A stretch of 64,000 nt of DNA from Micromonospora radicis. Its GTDB lineage: Bacteria > Actinomycetota > Actinomycetes > Mycobacteriales > Micromonosporaceae. The notes under the pieces are model-generated. The model worked only from the letters and a program-made list of their open reading frames with translations, had not been told where the DNA came from and made no database searches. The translations under genes and the position numbers were made by a program. Where the stretch lies: the NCBI RefSeq assembly GCF_003583405.1, contig NZ_QXEC01000024.1, positions 1 through 64,000 of the forward strand, written 5' to 3'. Of this stretch, positions 43,440-53,525 are shown piece by piece (position 1 is the stretch's first letter; every line of letters starts with the position of its first letter).

Positions 43440-44821
43440 GCCTGGTCGCCGGCCGTACCGCCGCCGCCGACCAGCTGGAACGGATGGTCCGGCGGGTCCA
43501 GGCGCAGGCCCGGGTTCCGGCGGTCGCGGCGGCGGTGAACCGGGCCGACCGGGCGCTGTGGACGTGCACGGTCGGCGGCACCGGCAACGACACCACGCTG
43601 GACGAGCAGACCCGGTTCCGGATCGGGTCGGTGACCAAGACCTTCACCGCGGTCCTGACGATGCAGTGCCGCGACGACGGCCTGCTCGACCTCGACGACC
43701 CGTTGGCGCGGCACCTCGACCTGCCGGCCCACGGTGAACTGACGGTACGCCGGCTGCTGTCGCACACCGCCGGGCTGCAACGCGAGCCGTACGGCGACGT
43801 GTGGGACACGTTGGACGCGCCGGACACCGACCGGCTGGTCGCCGAGTTGGCCCGGGCCGAGCGGGTACTGCCACCCGGCCGGCGTTACCACTACTCGAAT
43901 CTGGGCATGGCGCTGCTCGGCCGGCTGGTCGGCCGGCTGCGCGGGGCCAGCTGGGCCGAGGTGCTGACCGAGCGGGTGCTGACCCCGCTCGGGCTGACCG
44001 CCACCACGGTCTCGCCGGGTCCACGGGCGGCGATCGGTTTCCTGGTCGACGCGTACTCCGACGAGGCCCGTGCGGAACCACCGACCGACTTCGGCGCGGT
44101 CGGCCCCGCCGCGCAGCTGTGGAGCACCGCCGGTGACATGGCCCGGTGGGCGGCCTTCCTGGCCGATCCGGCGGCGCTGGACACCGCCGGTCGGGTGCTC
44201 GCCCCGGCCACCCTGGACGAGATGCGCTGGCCGGTCACGGTCACCGACGAGACGGTGTGGGCCGGTGGCTTCGGCCTCGGGCTGATCCTGGTGCCGCGGG
44301 GTGACCGGGTGCTGCACGTCGGGCACGACGGGGCGATGCCCGGCTTCCTGGCCGGGGTCTACGGCCGGCGCGGCGAGGGTACCCCGGCCGCGTTCGGAGC
44401 CGCCGTGCTCGGCTCCTCGGGCACCGCGACGGAGCTGCTGGAGCTGCCGCACCGGCTGCTCGCCGCCGCCGTCGAGCACGACCCGGCCGACATCGCTGCC
44501 TGGCGGCCCGGCGAGCCGGCCCCCGTCCACCTGCGCGGCCTGCTGGGCCGATGGTGGGGCGAGGGCTTCGAGTACGTCTTCTCCTGGCACGACGGCACGT
44601 TGCGGGCCCGGGGCGCCGGTGATCCGGCCGGGCGCCCGCCGGCCGTCTTCGCGTCGGTGCCGGAGCAGCCGGACGTGTTCCGGACGGTCTCCGGGCGGGA
44701 GGTCGGCGAGTTGCTCCGGCTGACCCGCGACGGCGACGGGGTGGTGGTCCGGATGCACTGGGCGACCTACCGGTTCACCCGGCACCAGGAGACCTTCGAC
44801 CGTTACGACTTCCGTGTCTGA
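43436..44821 (+). CDS. Serine hydrolase, beta-lactamase/DD-peptidase family
   Basis: This 461-residue protein has the class C beta-lactamase-like triad: SVTK (Ser nucleophile, near residue 64), YSN in YHYSNLG near residue 149, and HVGHDG near residue 300. No secretion signal is apparent, so it may be an intracellular esterase or peptidase rather than a drug-resistance enzyme. A C-terminal domain of about 110 residues follows the catalytic part. GTG at 43436 overlaps the HIT stop, implying co-translation. Confidence 0.88.
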   Translation: MSLVAGRTAAADQLERMVRRVQAQARVPAVAAAVNRADRALWTCTVGGTGNDTTLDEQTRFRIGSVTKTFTAVLTMQCRDDGLLDLDDPLARHLDLPAHGELTVRRLLSHTAGLQREPYGDVWDTLDAPDTDRLVAELARAERVLPPGRRYHYSNLGMALLGRLVGRLRGASWAEVLTERVLTPLGLTATTVSPGPRAAIGFLVDAYSDEARAEPPTDFGAVGPAAQLWSTAGDMARWAAFLADPAALDTAGRVLAPATLDEMRWPVTVTDETVWAGGFGLGLILVPRGDRVLHVGHDGAMPGFLAGVYGRRGEGTPAAFGAAVLGSSGTATELLELPHRLLAAAVEHDPADIAAWRPGEPAPVHLRGLLGRWWGEGFEYVFSWHDGTLRARGAGDPAGRPPAVFASVPEQPDVFRTVSGREVGELLRLTRDGDGVVVRMHWATYRFTRHQETFDRYDFRV

Positions 44822-45003
44822 GGTGGCCCGACCTTCGAGTTTCCGCCCCTTTTGTCCGCTGGTGCGGGGGCGGCCGGGCGGCGGAATTGGGCAGCGTGCC
44901 CGTGCAGTTGACCCGATACGATGGAGGTAACGTCAGCACGCCGTGGCGACAGACCCGGCGCCGAGATCGAGAGCAGGTGGCGCAGGGCCCCTCGGCCCGA
45001 CCT

Positions 45004-46062
<1,059 letters not shown>

Positions 46063-46077
46063 GACCGAGGGAAGAAA

Positions 46078-46551
46078 GTGTCCATCGAGATCGCCAACGA
46101 GTCGGGTGTCGTGGTCGACACCGACGCCGTGCTCGCCGTCGCCCGGCACGCCCTGGACGAGATGGGGGTCAACCCGCTCGCCGAGCTGTCCGTGCTGCTG
46201 GTCGACGTCGCCTACATGACGGACCTGAACCACCGCTGGATGGGTGGTGACGGTCCGACCGACGTGCTCGCCTTCCCCATGGACGAGGGCAGCGTCGACC
46301 ACGGTCCAGGTGAGAACGCCGCCGCCGGTGGTGAACCGGCGCTGCTCGGTGACATCGTGCTCTGCCCGGAGGTGGCGGCGAAACAGGCGGCGGCCGCCGG
46401 GCACAGCTCCGACGACGAGCTGCACCTGCTCACCGTGCACGGTGTCCTGCACCTGCTCGGCTACGACCACGCGGAGCCGGAGGAGGAGCGGGAGATGTTC
46501 GGGCTCCAGGCCCGGCTGTTGTCCAGCTGGCGGTCGACCCGCACCCGGTGA
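46078..46551 (+). CDS. ybeY: rRNA maturation RNase YbeY
   Basis: This 157-residue zinc endoribonuclease takes part in 16S rRNA 3' maturation and ribosome quality control. The metal site is HGVLHLLGYDH near residue 121, followed by an acidic run (AEPEEEREM). LVDVAYMTDLNHRWMG and GPTDVLAFPMDEG are also conserved. GTG at 46078 follows GAGGGAAG. The stop overlaps the start of the CNNM gene by four bases. Confidence 0.96.
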   Translation: MSIEIANESGVVVDTDAVLAVARHALDEMGVNPLAELSVLLVDVAYMTDLNHRWMGGDGPTDVLAFPMDEGSVDHGPGENAAAGGEPALLGDIVLCPEVAAKQAAAAGHSSDDELHLLTVHGVLHLLGYDHAEPEEEREMFGLQARLLSSWRSTRTR

Positions 46552-47933
46552 TGGATACCTCGCTGGCCGCGCCCGCCACCGGCCTTCCCGATCTGCAACT
46601 GCTCGTCTTCGCCGCCGGGCTGGTGGTGCTCGCCGGCCTCATCGCGATGACCGAGGCGGCCCTGGCCGCCGTCTCGCCGGCCCGCGCCGCCGAGCTGGCT
46701 CGGGACGGGGCCCGGGGCGCGGCCACCCTGCAGACCGTCGCCGCTGACGTGGTCCGGCACCTGAACCTGTTGTTGCTGCTCCGGCTGCTCGCCGAGTTGA
46801 CCGCCACCACGCTGGTGGCGCTGGTCGCGGTGGACACCTTCGGGGCGGGCTGGCGGGCGGCGCTGGTCACCGCCGGGGCGATGACCGTGGTCAGTTTCGT
46901 CGTGGTCGGGGTGGGTCCGCGTACCCTCGGCCGGCAGCACGCGTACACGGTGGGTCGGTTCGCCGCGCCGCTGGTGCGCTGGCTGGGCCGGGTACTCAAT
47001 CCCCTCGCGTCGCTGCTGATCCTGATCGGCAACGCGGTCACCCCGGGGCGCGGCTTCCGGGAGGGGCCGTTCGCCACCCAGGTCGAGCTGCGTGAGCTGG
47101 TCGACCTCGCCGAGCAGCGGGGGGTCGTCGAGCACGGCGAGCGGCAGATGATCCATTCGGTCTTCGCCCTCGGTGACACCATCGCCCGCGAGGTCATGGT
47201 GCCGCGTACCGAGATGGTGTGGATCGAGTCCGGCAAGACGCTCGGCCAGGCCCTGGCGCTCTTCCTGCGTTCCGGCTTCTCCCGGATCCCGGTGATCGGC
47301 GAGAGCGTCGACGACGTGCTCGGCGTGCTCTATCTCAAGGATCTCGTCCGGCGTACCCAGGGCGGTGCCGCGGAGGACCGCCAGCTGCCGGTGGCCGAGC
47401 TGATGCGACCGGCGACCTTCGTGCCGGAGTCCAAGCCCGTAGACGACCTGCTGTCGGAGATGCAGGCGGCCCGCAACCACCTGGTGATCGTCGTGGACGA
47501 GTACGGTGGCACCGGCGGGCTGGTCACCATCGAGGACATCCTTGAGGAGATCGTCGGGGAGATCACCGACGAGTACGACGTGGAACGCCCACCCGTCGAG
47601 CAGCTGCCCGACGGCGAGGTGCGGGTCACCGCCCGGCTGCCGGTGGAGGACCTCGGCGAGTTGTTCGACACCGAGCTGCCGCACGACGAGGTGGAGACCG
47701 TGGGCGGTCTGCTCGCCCAGTCCCTCGGGCGGGTGCCGATCCCGGGTGCCGAGGTCGAGGTGGCCGGGCTCCGGCTGCTCGCCGAGGGGACCACCGGCCG
47801 GCGCAACCGGATCGACACGGTGCTGGTGCGCCGGGCGGAGCCGGCCGACGCGCAGGACAACCCGGGTGGTGGGCCGTCCGCCCTCCGGGGCGACACCGAT
47901 CGATCAGAGGAGAGGCAGTCCGCCGATGCCTGA
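46548..47933 (+). CDS. CNNM/HlyC-CorC family transporter (hemolysin family protein)
   Basis: This 461-residue membrane protein likely affects Mg2+ or Co2+ movement. The N-terminal CNNM domain has about four membrane segments. Two CBS motifs follow (MVPRTEMVWIESGKTLGQAL and LMRPATFVPESKPVDDLLS). Then come DEYGGTGGLVTIEDILEEIVGEI and a C-terminal CorC/HlyC domain. GTG at 46548 overlaps the ybeY stop. The tail is polar and unconserved. Confidence 0.93.
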   Translation: MMDTSLAAPATGLPDLQLLVFAAGLVVLAGLIAMTEAALAAVSPARAAELARDGARGAATLQTVAADVVRHLNLLLLLRLLAELTATTLVALVAVDTFGAGWRAALVTAGAMTVVSFVVVGVGPRTLGRQHAYTVGRFAAPLVRWLGRVLNPLASLLILIGNAVTPGRGFREGPFATQVELRELVDLAEQRGVVEHGERQMIHSVFALGDTIAREVMVPRTEMVWIESGKTLGQALALFLRSGFSRIPVIGESVDDVLGVLYLKDLVRRTQGGAAEDRQLPVAELMRPATFVPESKPVDDLLSEMQAARNHLVIVVDEYGGTGGLVTIEDILEEIVGEITDEYDVERPPVEQLPDGEVRVTARLPVEDLGELFDTELPHDEVETVGGLLAQSLGRVPIPGAEVEVAGLRLLAEGTTGRRNRIDTVLVRRAEPADAQDNPGGGPSALRGDTDRSEERQSADA

Positions 47934-48303
47934 GTCACCCGCCGTACCAGCCGCTCGACCCGTCGGCTCCGAGCTGAGCGCGGAGGACGCCAAGCTGGTC
48001 ATCCTCGCCCGGGGGGCCCGGGGTCGGGTGGGCGCCGTGGAGGGCGCCGCCGTGCGGGACCAGGACGGCCGTACGTACGCGGCGGCCAGCGTGTCGCTGC
48101 CCTCGCTGGTGATCACCGCGCTCCAGCTGGCGGTCGCCTCCGCGGCGGCGGCCGGCGCGACCCGGCTGGAGGCGGCGGTGGTGGTCACCGAGGCGTCCAC
48201 CCTGGACGGTGCCGGGTACGCGGCGGTGCGGGACCTGGCCGCCGACGCGCCGGTGCACCTGGCCGCGCCGGACGGCACGGTGCTGGGCACGGTGACCGAG
48301 TGA
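47926..48303 (+). CDS. Cytidine-deaminase-like protein lacking zinc ligands
   Basis: The 125-residue product occupies the place of a cytidine-deaminase-like gene between CNNM and era in actinobacteria. RGRVGAVEGAAVRDQDGRTYAAASVSLPSLVITALQLA follows the deaminase fold order. However, the zinc ligands and catalytic Glu (normally in C/H-A-E and PCxxC) are missing and there is no cysteine in the protein. It is therefore probably not a deaminase, and may have a structural or regulatory job. The ATG at 47926 follows GAGGAGAGG. Its stop overlaps the era GTG. Confidence 0.7.
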   Translation: MPESPAVPAARPVGSELSAEDAKLVILARGARGRVGAVEGAAVRDQDGRTYAAASVSLPSLVITALQLAVASAAAAGATRLEAAVVVTEASTLDGAGYAAVRDLAADAPVHLAAPDGTVLGTVTE

Positions 48304-49208
48304 GCGCCGGTGGCGGCGGGGTGCAGCGGCAGCCGTACCGGGCGGGGTTCGCCTGTTTCGTCGGGCGGCCCAACGCCGGCAAGTCCACGTTGACCAACGC
48401 GATCGTCGGGCAGAAGATCGCCATCACCTCGAACAAGCCGCAGACCACCCGGCACGTCATCCGGGCGGTGCTGCACCGGCCGGACTCGCAGCTGGTGCTG
48501 GTGGACACGCCGGGTCTGCACCGGCCGCGGACGCTGCTCGGCGAGCGGCTCAACGATCTGGTCCGGCAGACCTGGAGCGAGGTCGACGTGATCGGCCTGT
48601 GCATCCCGGCCGACGAGGCGATCGGTCGGGGCGACCGGTTCATCACCGGCGAGTTGGCGGAGCTGAAGGCGACCGTGCTGGCGGTGGTCACCAAGACCGA
48701 CCTGGTCGACAAGAAGCGGCTGGCCGAACAGTTGCTGGCGGTCACCGAGCTGGGTGAGTTCGCCGAGGTGGTGCCGGTCAGCGCGGTCTCCGGGCACCAG
48801 GTGGACACGCTGGTCGAGGTGATGACGCGGTACCTGCCGGAGTCGCCGCAGCTCTACCCGGACGACATGCTCACCGACGACCCGGAGCAGGTGCTGGTCG
48901 CGGAGCTGATCCGGGAGGCCGCGCTGGAGGGGGTGCGGGACGAGCTGCCGCACTCGATCGCGGTGGTGGTGGAGGAGATGATCCCCGAGGGGCGGCTCAC
49001 GAAGATCTACGCCGACGTGTACGTGGAGCGGCCGAGCCAGAAGGCGATCGTGATCGGTCACCGGGGGAGTCGGCTCAAGGAGGTCGGCACCGCCGCCCGG
49101 CGGCAGATCGAGGAGCTGTTGGGTACCCGGATCTACCTCGACCTGCATGTTCGGGTGGCCAAGGACTGGCAGCGCGACCCGAAGCAGCTGCGCAAGCTCG
49201 GCTTCTGA
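48300..49208 (+). CDS. era: GTPase Era
   Basis: This 302-residue GTPase binds 16S rRNA and helps assemble the 30S subunit. G1 is GRPNAGKST, G3 is DTPGL and G4 is TKTD in place of the usual NKxD. The C-terminal KH domain carries VIGHRGSRLKEVGTAAR. GTG at 48300 overlaps the deaminase-like stop. Both are part of a run from phoH. Confidence 0.97.
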   Translation: MSAGGGGVQRQPYRAGFACFVGRPNAGKSTLTNAIVGQKIAITSNKPQTTRHVIRAVLHRPDSQLVLVDTPGLHRPRTLLGERLNDLVRQTWSEVDVIGLCIPADEAIGRGDRFITGELAELKATVLAVVTKTDLVDKKRLAEQLLAVTELGEFAEVVPVSAVSGHQVDTLVEVMTRYLPESPQLYPDDMLTDDPEQVLVAELIREAALEGVRDELPHSIAVVVEEMIPEGRLTKIYADVYVERPSQKAIVIGHRGSRLKEVGTAARRQIEELLGTRIYLDLHVRVAKDWQRDPKQLRKLGF

Positions 49209-49391
49209 GCGGCGTCGGGTAGCGTCCGGAAACGGTCCGCCGGATCGGACGTCCGGTGCTTGGCGGCGCTGGTCGGCACCGGTCAGGCATATGGGAAGTT
49301 TCACTATCCGGGCGGGACGCTGGCAGTTTCGCGGGTGCGCCCCGGAGGGTAGGTGGGGTATGCCTCTGCCCCCGGATATAGATGCAGGCTG

Positions 49392-50627
49392 ATGCGAAAC
49401 CGTTACCTGGACCTGCTCCGCTTCCTGGCCATCGTGCGGGTCGTCGTCTACCACGTCACCGGCTGGGCGTCGTTGACGCTGCTGTTCCCGGCGATGTCGG
49501 TGATGTTCGCCCTGGCCGGCTCGCTGATGGCGGCCTCGCTGCACCGGTCCGGACCCACCGCGGTCGGCCGCCGGCTGCGTCGGCTGTTGCCGTCGCTGTG
49601 GGTGGTGGCGGCGGTCTTCGTGCCGGCGATGCTGCTCACCGGGCTGCCGCTGACGCCGAAGGTGTTGCTCTGGCTCTTCCCGGTGTCCGACCCGCCGGCC
49701 AACTACTGGGGTGCGCTGGCGCTCAGCCCGATCTGGTACCTGCGGGACTACCTCTGGTTCGTCCTCGCCTCGCCGATCGCCCTCTGGCTGTTCCGGCGGT
49801 TCCCGCTGCCCACCCTGCTCGCCCCGTACTGCCTGCTGCTGGCGATCGAGCTGGGCATCTACCCGAACGCGCCCGGGGTGCTGCGCGAGTTCGGCCTCTA
49901 CTTCGGCGCCTGGCTGCTGGGCTTCGCCCACCAGGCCGGCATGCTGCGCCGCCTGGCCAACCGGGTACTGGTGCCGACCGTGCTCGTCCTCGCCGGGGTC
50001 GGCGGTGCCTGGATCCTGGCCCACCCCGGACCGCGCGGCTACGACCTGAACGACAACCCGCTCGGCAATGCCCTCTGGTCGGCCGCGTTCATCCTGGTCG
50101 CGTTGGGTCGGGCCCCGTCGACCGCGCACTGGGTCGACCGCAACGAGCTGTTCGGTCGTGCGGTGACCGTGCTGAACCGCCGGGCGTTGACCGTCTACCT
50201 GTGGCACATGGCGTTCGTGGTGGCGCTCACCCCGCTGGTGGACGTGGTCGGCTGGTCGCACCAGGATCCGCTGGGCCTGGCGATCCGGATCGCGCTGGTC
50301 TTCCTGCTGGTCGGCGTGGTCACCGCGCTGGTCGGTTGGGTCGAGGACGTGGCCGCGCAGCGGCCCGCGGAGCTGATCCCCGGTGGGCGCCGTCCGGCGT
50401 CGTTGCCCGCCGCCCGCCACCACGCGGAGTCCCGTCGCGGCGAGGAGCCCGACCGGACCGCCCGACCGGCCGGCGACTCCCCGCCGGTCGAGGCCGGGCG
50501 TGCCGCCGAGGCACCGCCGGTGGGGGCCGCACGTGCCGCCGGAGCACCGGCGGCACGGGTCGGCGAGGGCCGGGAGGACGGCGTACCGGGTCAGCGTGGT
50601 CGCGGCGGCCAGGTCAACGCGGAATGA
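49392..50627 (+). CDS. Acyltransferase 3 (OafA/YrhL-like) membrane protein
   Basis: This 411-residue integral membrane protein probably transfers acyl groups to a surface polysaccharide or lipid. It opens RNRYLDLLRFLAIVRVVVYHV, the conserved start with the catalytic His, and has about ten hydrophobic segments. The last 80 residues are a disordered Ala/Pro/Arg-rich tail with near-repeats (AGRAAEAPPVG, AARAAGAPAAR). The ATG at 49392 lies just after an AT-rich stretch. Its 3' end overlaps the facing DUF4097 gene by 14 bases. It interrupts era-recO. Confidence 0.87.
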   Translation: MRNRYLDLLRFLAIVRVVVYHVTGWASLTLLFPAMSVMFALAGSLMAASLHRSGPTAVGRRLRRLLPSLWVVAAVFVPAMLLTGLPLTPKVLLWLFPVSDPPANYWGALALSPIWYLRDYLWFVLASPIALWLFRRFPLPTLLAPYCLLLAIELGIYPNAPGVLREFGLYFGAWLLGFAHQAGMLRRLANRVLVPTVLVLAGVGGAWILAHPGPRGYDLNDNPLGNALWSAAFILVALGRAPSTAHWVDRNELFGRAVTVLNRRALTVYLWHMAFVVALTPLVDVVGWSHQDPLGLAIRIALVFLLVGVVTALVGWVEDVAAQRPAELIPGGRRPASLPAARHHAESRRGEEPDRTARPAGDSPPVEAGRAAEAPPVGAARAAGAPAARVGEGREDGVPGQRGRGGQVNAE

Positions 50628-51426
50628 CGGTGATGTCGCCGCTGCCGGTCCGCACGTCGAGCACCAGGGCGGCGGCCGGATCGTTCGGCACGGACACGTC
50701 CACGTCACCGGAGCCGGCCTGCGACCGGATCTGGTAGGGGCCGTCCGGCACCCGCAGTTCGACGTGACCGCTCGACGCGTGGGCCCGGGCCGAGGCGGGG
50801 CGGTCCAGTTCGATGGTGACGTTGCCCGACCTGGCCTGCGCGTCGACCTCGCCACCGAGCCGGGTGGCGTCAATGTCCCCGGAGTTGGCCCGCAGCATCA
50901 GGGTGGCGGCGACGTCGTACACCTCGATGTTGCCGGAGCCGCTCTCCACCCGGACCGGGCCGGCGGCGCCGGCCACCCGCACGTCGCCGGAGCCGACCGT
51001 GATCTCGACCTGGCCGACCCGGCTCAGGTCGACGTTGCCGGAGCGGGTCTCACCCTGCACCCGCACCCCCTCGCCGGTGATCACCTCGTAGGAGACGCTG
51101 CACCGGGGGCCGCACGAGGTGTCCAGCACCAGTTCGGTGCCCTTGATCTCGTACGTGGTCCCCGGCTGGTCGCCCTGGTAACGCACCACCCGCTTGATGC
51201 GGACCTGATCCGGGCGGCTGTCGGCGCGGATCACCACGTCACCGGAGCCGGGCAGGAGCCGGACGCTGGTGATCCGGACCTGCTCGGTGGTGTCGTAGTC
51301 GAGCCGGCTGAACGAGAGGTTGTCACACCCGGCGAGGACGATCAGGGCGGCGGCCGCGGCGAGCGCCACGCCGGTCCGGCGGATGGCGGCGGGTCGAGCG
51401 ACGGCGGCGGTCCGGTGCTGAGCCAT
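50614..51426 (-). CDS. DUF4097 family lipoprotein
   Basis: The 270-residue product has a signal peptide ending in a lipobox (LIVLAGC, Cys near residue 34), so it is likely anchored outside the membrane by lipid. The mature part is a repetitive beta-solenoid-like DUF4097 adhesin fold with motifs SGDV, SGNV, SGNI, SGDI recurring about every 20 residues. A role in signalling or envelope sensing is typical of the family but not shown. Its stop overlaps the acyltransferase gene tail-to-tail. Confidence 0.88.
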   Translation of the reverse strand: MAQHRTAAVARPAAIRRTGVALAAAAALIVLAGCDNLSFSRLDYDTTEQVRITSVRLLPGSGDVVIRADSRPDQVRIKRVVRYQGDQPGTTYEIKGTELVLDTSCGPRCSVSYEVITGEGVRVQGETRSGNVDLSRVGQVEITVGSGDVRVAGAAGPVRVESGSGNIEVYDVAATLMLRANSGDIDATRLGGEVDAQARSGNVTIELDRPASARAHASSGHVELRVPDGPYQIRSQAGSGDVDVSVPNDPAAALVLDVRTGSGDITVIPR

Positions 51427-51551
51427 GCGAGCACGCTACGGCCGGTCCCGGTCGGCGCACATCCGGGTTCGTCGGCACCGTTACCCCGAGCGGACCCTGA
51501 AATCCGACCCGGGGTCGGACCGGGGATCCGGCCGGGAGGGAGAATGGCGCG

Positions 51552-52400
51552 ATGGCCGGGTACCGCCGACAGCTCTACCGCGACGACGCGGTGGTGCTGC
51601 GTGTCCAGAAGCTCGGCGAGTCGGATCGGATCATCACCCTGCTCACCCGGCGGCACGGCCGGCTGCGGGCGGTCGCCCGGGGCGTACGCCGGACCACCTC
51701 GAAGTTCGGTGCCCGGCTGGAACCGTTCGGGCACGTCGACCTGCAACTCGCCGGTGACCCCAAGGGGGAGTTGGGCAGTTCGCTGCACAGCGTCAGCCAG
51801 GTCGAGGGGATCGACCTGTACGGCAAGCGGTTCCTCGGTGACTACCCCCGTTACACGGCGGCCAGCGCGATCGCCGAGACCGCCGAGCGGCTCACCCCGG
51901 TGGAGCGGGAACCGTCGCTGCGGCTGTTCCAGCTCACCCTGGGGGCGCTGAAGGCACTGGCCGAGGGCGACCACGCCACCACCCTGGTGCTCGACGCGTA
52001 CCTGCTGCGGGGGATGACCCTGGCCGGTTGGGCGCCGGCGCTGATCGCCTGCGCGGTCTGCGGCACCCCCGGGCGGCACCGGGCCTTCTCCGTGCCGGCC
52101 GGCGGCGCGGTCTGCCCGGACTGCCGCCCCCCCGGCGCCGCGCACCCGGCGCCGGCCACCATCGACCTGATGTCCGCGCTTGTCGTCGGTGACTGGCGGG
52201 TCGCCGACGCCACCGAGAACCCGGTCCGCCGGGAGTGCAGCGGCCTGGTCGCGGCGCACCTGCAGTGGCATCTGGAACGCGCGTTACGCTCGCTGCCGCT
52301 GGTCGACCGGGGCGGCCCGACGACCGCCGCGGCCCGGCCGTCGGGCGGGTCGGCGCCCGAGCGGGCGACGCAGGACGTGAGCAGGGAGAGAACCGAGTGA
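51552..52400 (+). CDS. recO: DNA repair protein RecO
   Basis: This 282-residue protein helps load RecA during recombinational repair. It begins YRRQLYRDDAVVLRVQKLGESDRIITLLTRRHGRLRAVARG, the OB-fold region. The zinc site contains CAVCGTPG and VCPDCRPPG. A short disordered tail ends the protein. The ATG at 51552 follows GGGAGA. Its stop overlaps the uppS GTG by four bases, so repair and cell-wall lipid genes are co-translated here. Confidence 0.96.
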   Translation: MAGYRRQLYRDDAVVLRVQKLGESDRIITLLTRRHGRLRAVARGVRRTTSKFGARLEPFGHVDLQLAGDPKGELGSSLHSVSQVEGIDLYGKRFLGDYPRYTAASAIAETAERLTPVEREPSLRLFQLTLGALKALAEGDHATTLVLDAYLLRGMTLAGWAPALIACAVCGTPGRHRAFSVPAGGAVCPDCRPPGAAHPAPATIDLMSALVVGDWRVADATENPVRRECSGLVAAHLQWHLERALRSLPLVDRGGPTTAAARPSGGSAPERATQDVSRERTE

Positions 52401-53209
52401 TCCGAGCCAGCAGGTCCGGCCGGCGCGAGCCGGTGCCGCCGACCCCGCATCCGTCGGGTGCCCGGCCACCGGCGTTGCCGGCGGGTGCGGTGCCGCAGCA
52501 CGTCGCCGTGGTGATGGACGGCAACGGCCGGTGGGCCAAGGACCGTGGGCTGCCCCGCACCAAGGGGCACGAGGCGGGGGAGTTCTCCCTCTTCGACACC
52601 GTCGAGGGCGCCATCGAGCTGGGCATCCCCTACCTGTCCGCGTACGCCTTCTCCACCGAGAACTGGCGGCGCTCGCCGGACGAGGTCCGGTTCCTGATGG
52701 GGTTCAACCGGGACGTCATCCGGCGCCGCCGGGACCAACTCGTCGACCTCGGCGTACGGGTGGTCTGGTCGGGTCGGGCCGGGCGACTGTGGAAGAGCGT
52801 CATCTCCGAGTTGCAGACCGCCGAGGAGATGTCCCGGGGCAACTCGACGCTGACCCTCCAGTTCTGCGTCAACTACGGCGGGCAGGCGGAGATCGCCGAC
52901 GCCGCCGCCGCGATCGCCCGGGACGTGGCCGCCGGCCGGCTGGACCCGGGCAAGGTCACCGAGAAGACCATCGGGCGTTACCTGTACCACCCCGAGGTGC
53001 CCGAGGTGGACCTGTTCCTGCGGCCCTCCGGCGAGCAGCGCACCTCGAACTTCCTGCTCTGGCAGAGCGCGTACGCGGAGCTGGTCTTCCTGGACACGCT
53101 CTGGCCCGACTTCGACCGCCGGCACCTGTGGTACGCCTGCGAGCTGTACGCCCAACGGGACCGTCGCTTCGGTGGCGCGTTGCCCAACCCGGTGGCGCCG
53201 ACCACCTGA
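52397..53209 (+). CDS. uppS: Isoprenyl transferase (cis-prenyl diphosphate synthase)
   Basis: This 270-residue enzyme makes long cis-prenyl diphosphates, the carrier lipid for peptidoglycan and glycans. HVAVVMDGNGRWAKDRGLPR holds the catalytic Asp. SAYAFSTENWRRS and LFLRPSGEQRTSNFLLWQ are conserved, with RPSGEQR in place of the more usual RTSGExR. The first 38 residues are an unconserved extension. GTG at 52397 overlaps the recO stop. Another prenyltransferase gene may exist elsewhere, as actinobacteria often have two. Confidence 0.95.
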   Translation: MIRASRSGRREPVPPTPHPSGARPPALPAGAVPQHVAVVMDGNGRWAKDRGLPRTKGHEAGEFSLFDTVEGAIELGIPYLSAYAFSTENWRRSPDEVRFLMGFNRDVIRRRRDQLVDLGVRVVWSGRAGRLWKSVISELQTAEEMSRGNSTLTLQFCVNYGGQAEIADAAAAIARDVAAGRLDPGKVTEKTIGRYLYHPEVPEVDLFLRPSGEQRTSNFLLWQSAYAELVFLDTLWPDFDRRHLWYACELYAQRDRRFGGALPNPVAPTT

Positions 53210-53273
53210 CGCTTAGCGTCCGACCGAACTGGGTACCACCGCTGATAGCAGCCACTGACGGAGGTGAACCCAC

Positions 53274-53459
53274 ATGATCCGCAAGCGCGTTGCCCAGTGG
53301 GCGGTGATGGCCGTGGCGGTTCCGGTGGCGGCAGCCGGTGCCCGCCGGCTCAGCCAGTCGCTGGAGTCCCGGCGTGGCCCGTCGCGGGCCAGTCGTCTGC
53401 TCAGCCAGGGAGCCGACATGATCCGTCCGCAGAAGGCCAAGCGTCGCCGCTTCTTCTGA
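53274..53459 (+). CDS. 61-residue basic membrane-anchored protein, unknown function
   Basis: This small protein reads MIRKRVAQWAVMAVAVPVAA then AGARRLSQSLESRRGPSRAS, ending KAKRRRFF. One short hydrophobic segment (AVMAVAVPVAAAG) and a strongly basic remainder suggest a membrane-associated, nucleic-acid- or phospholipid-contacting protein. It is accepted as real because a strong ribosome site, GGAGGTGA, precedes the ATG at 53274 and a strong terminator follows. No domain is recognised. Confidence 0.75.
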   Translation: MIRKRVAQWAVMAVAVPVAAAGARRLSQSLESRRGPSRASRLLSQGADMIRPQKAKRRRFF

Positions 53460-53467
53460 CCGACGTA

Positions 53468-53507
53468 ACGGCCGCCCGGCTCCCGTTCGCGGGGGCCGGG
53501 CGGCCGT
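53468..53507. terminator. Bidirectional hairpin before gnd
   Basis: ACGGCCGCCCGGC (53468-53480) pairs perfectly over 13 bp with 53495-53507. It serves both the 61-aa gene and gnd, which converge here. Confidence 0.8.
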
Positions 53508-53525
53508 CGGGCGCGCGGGGGTGGG

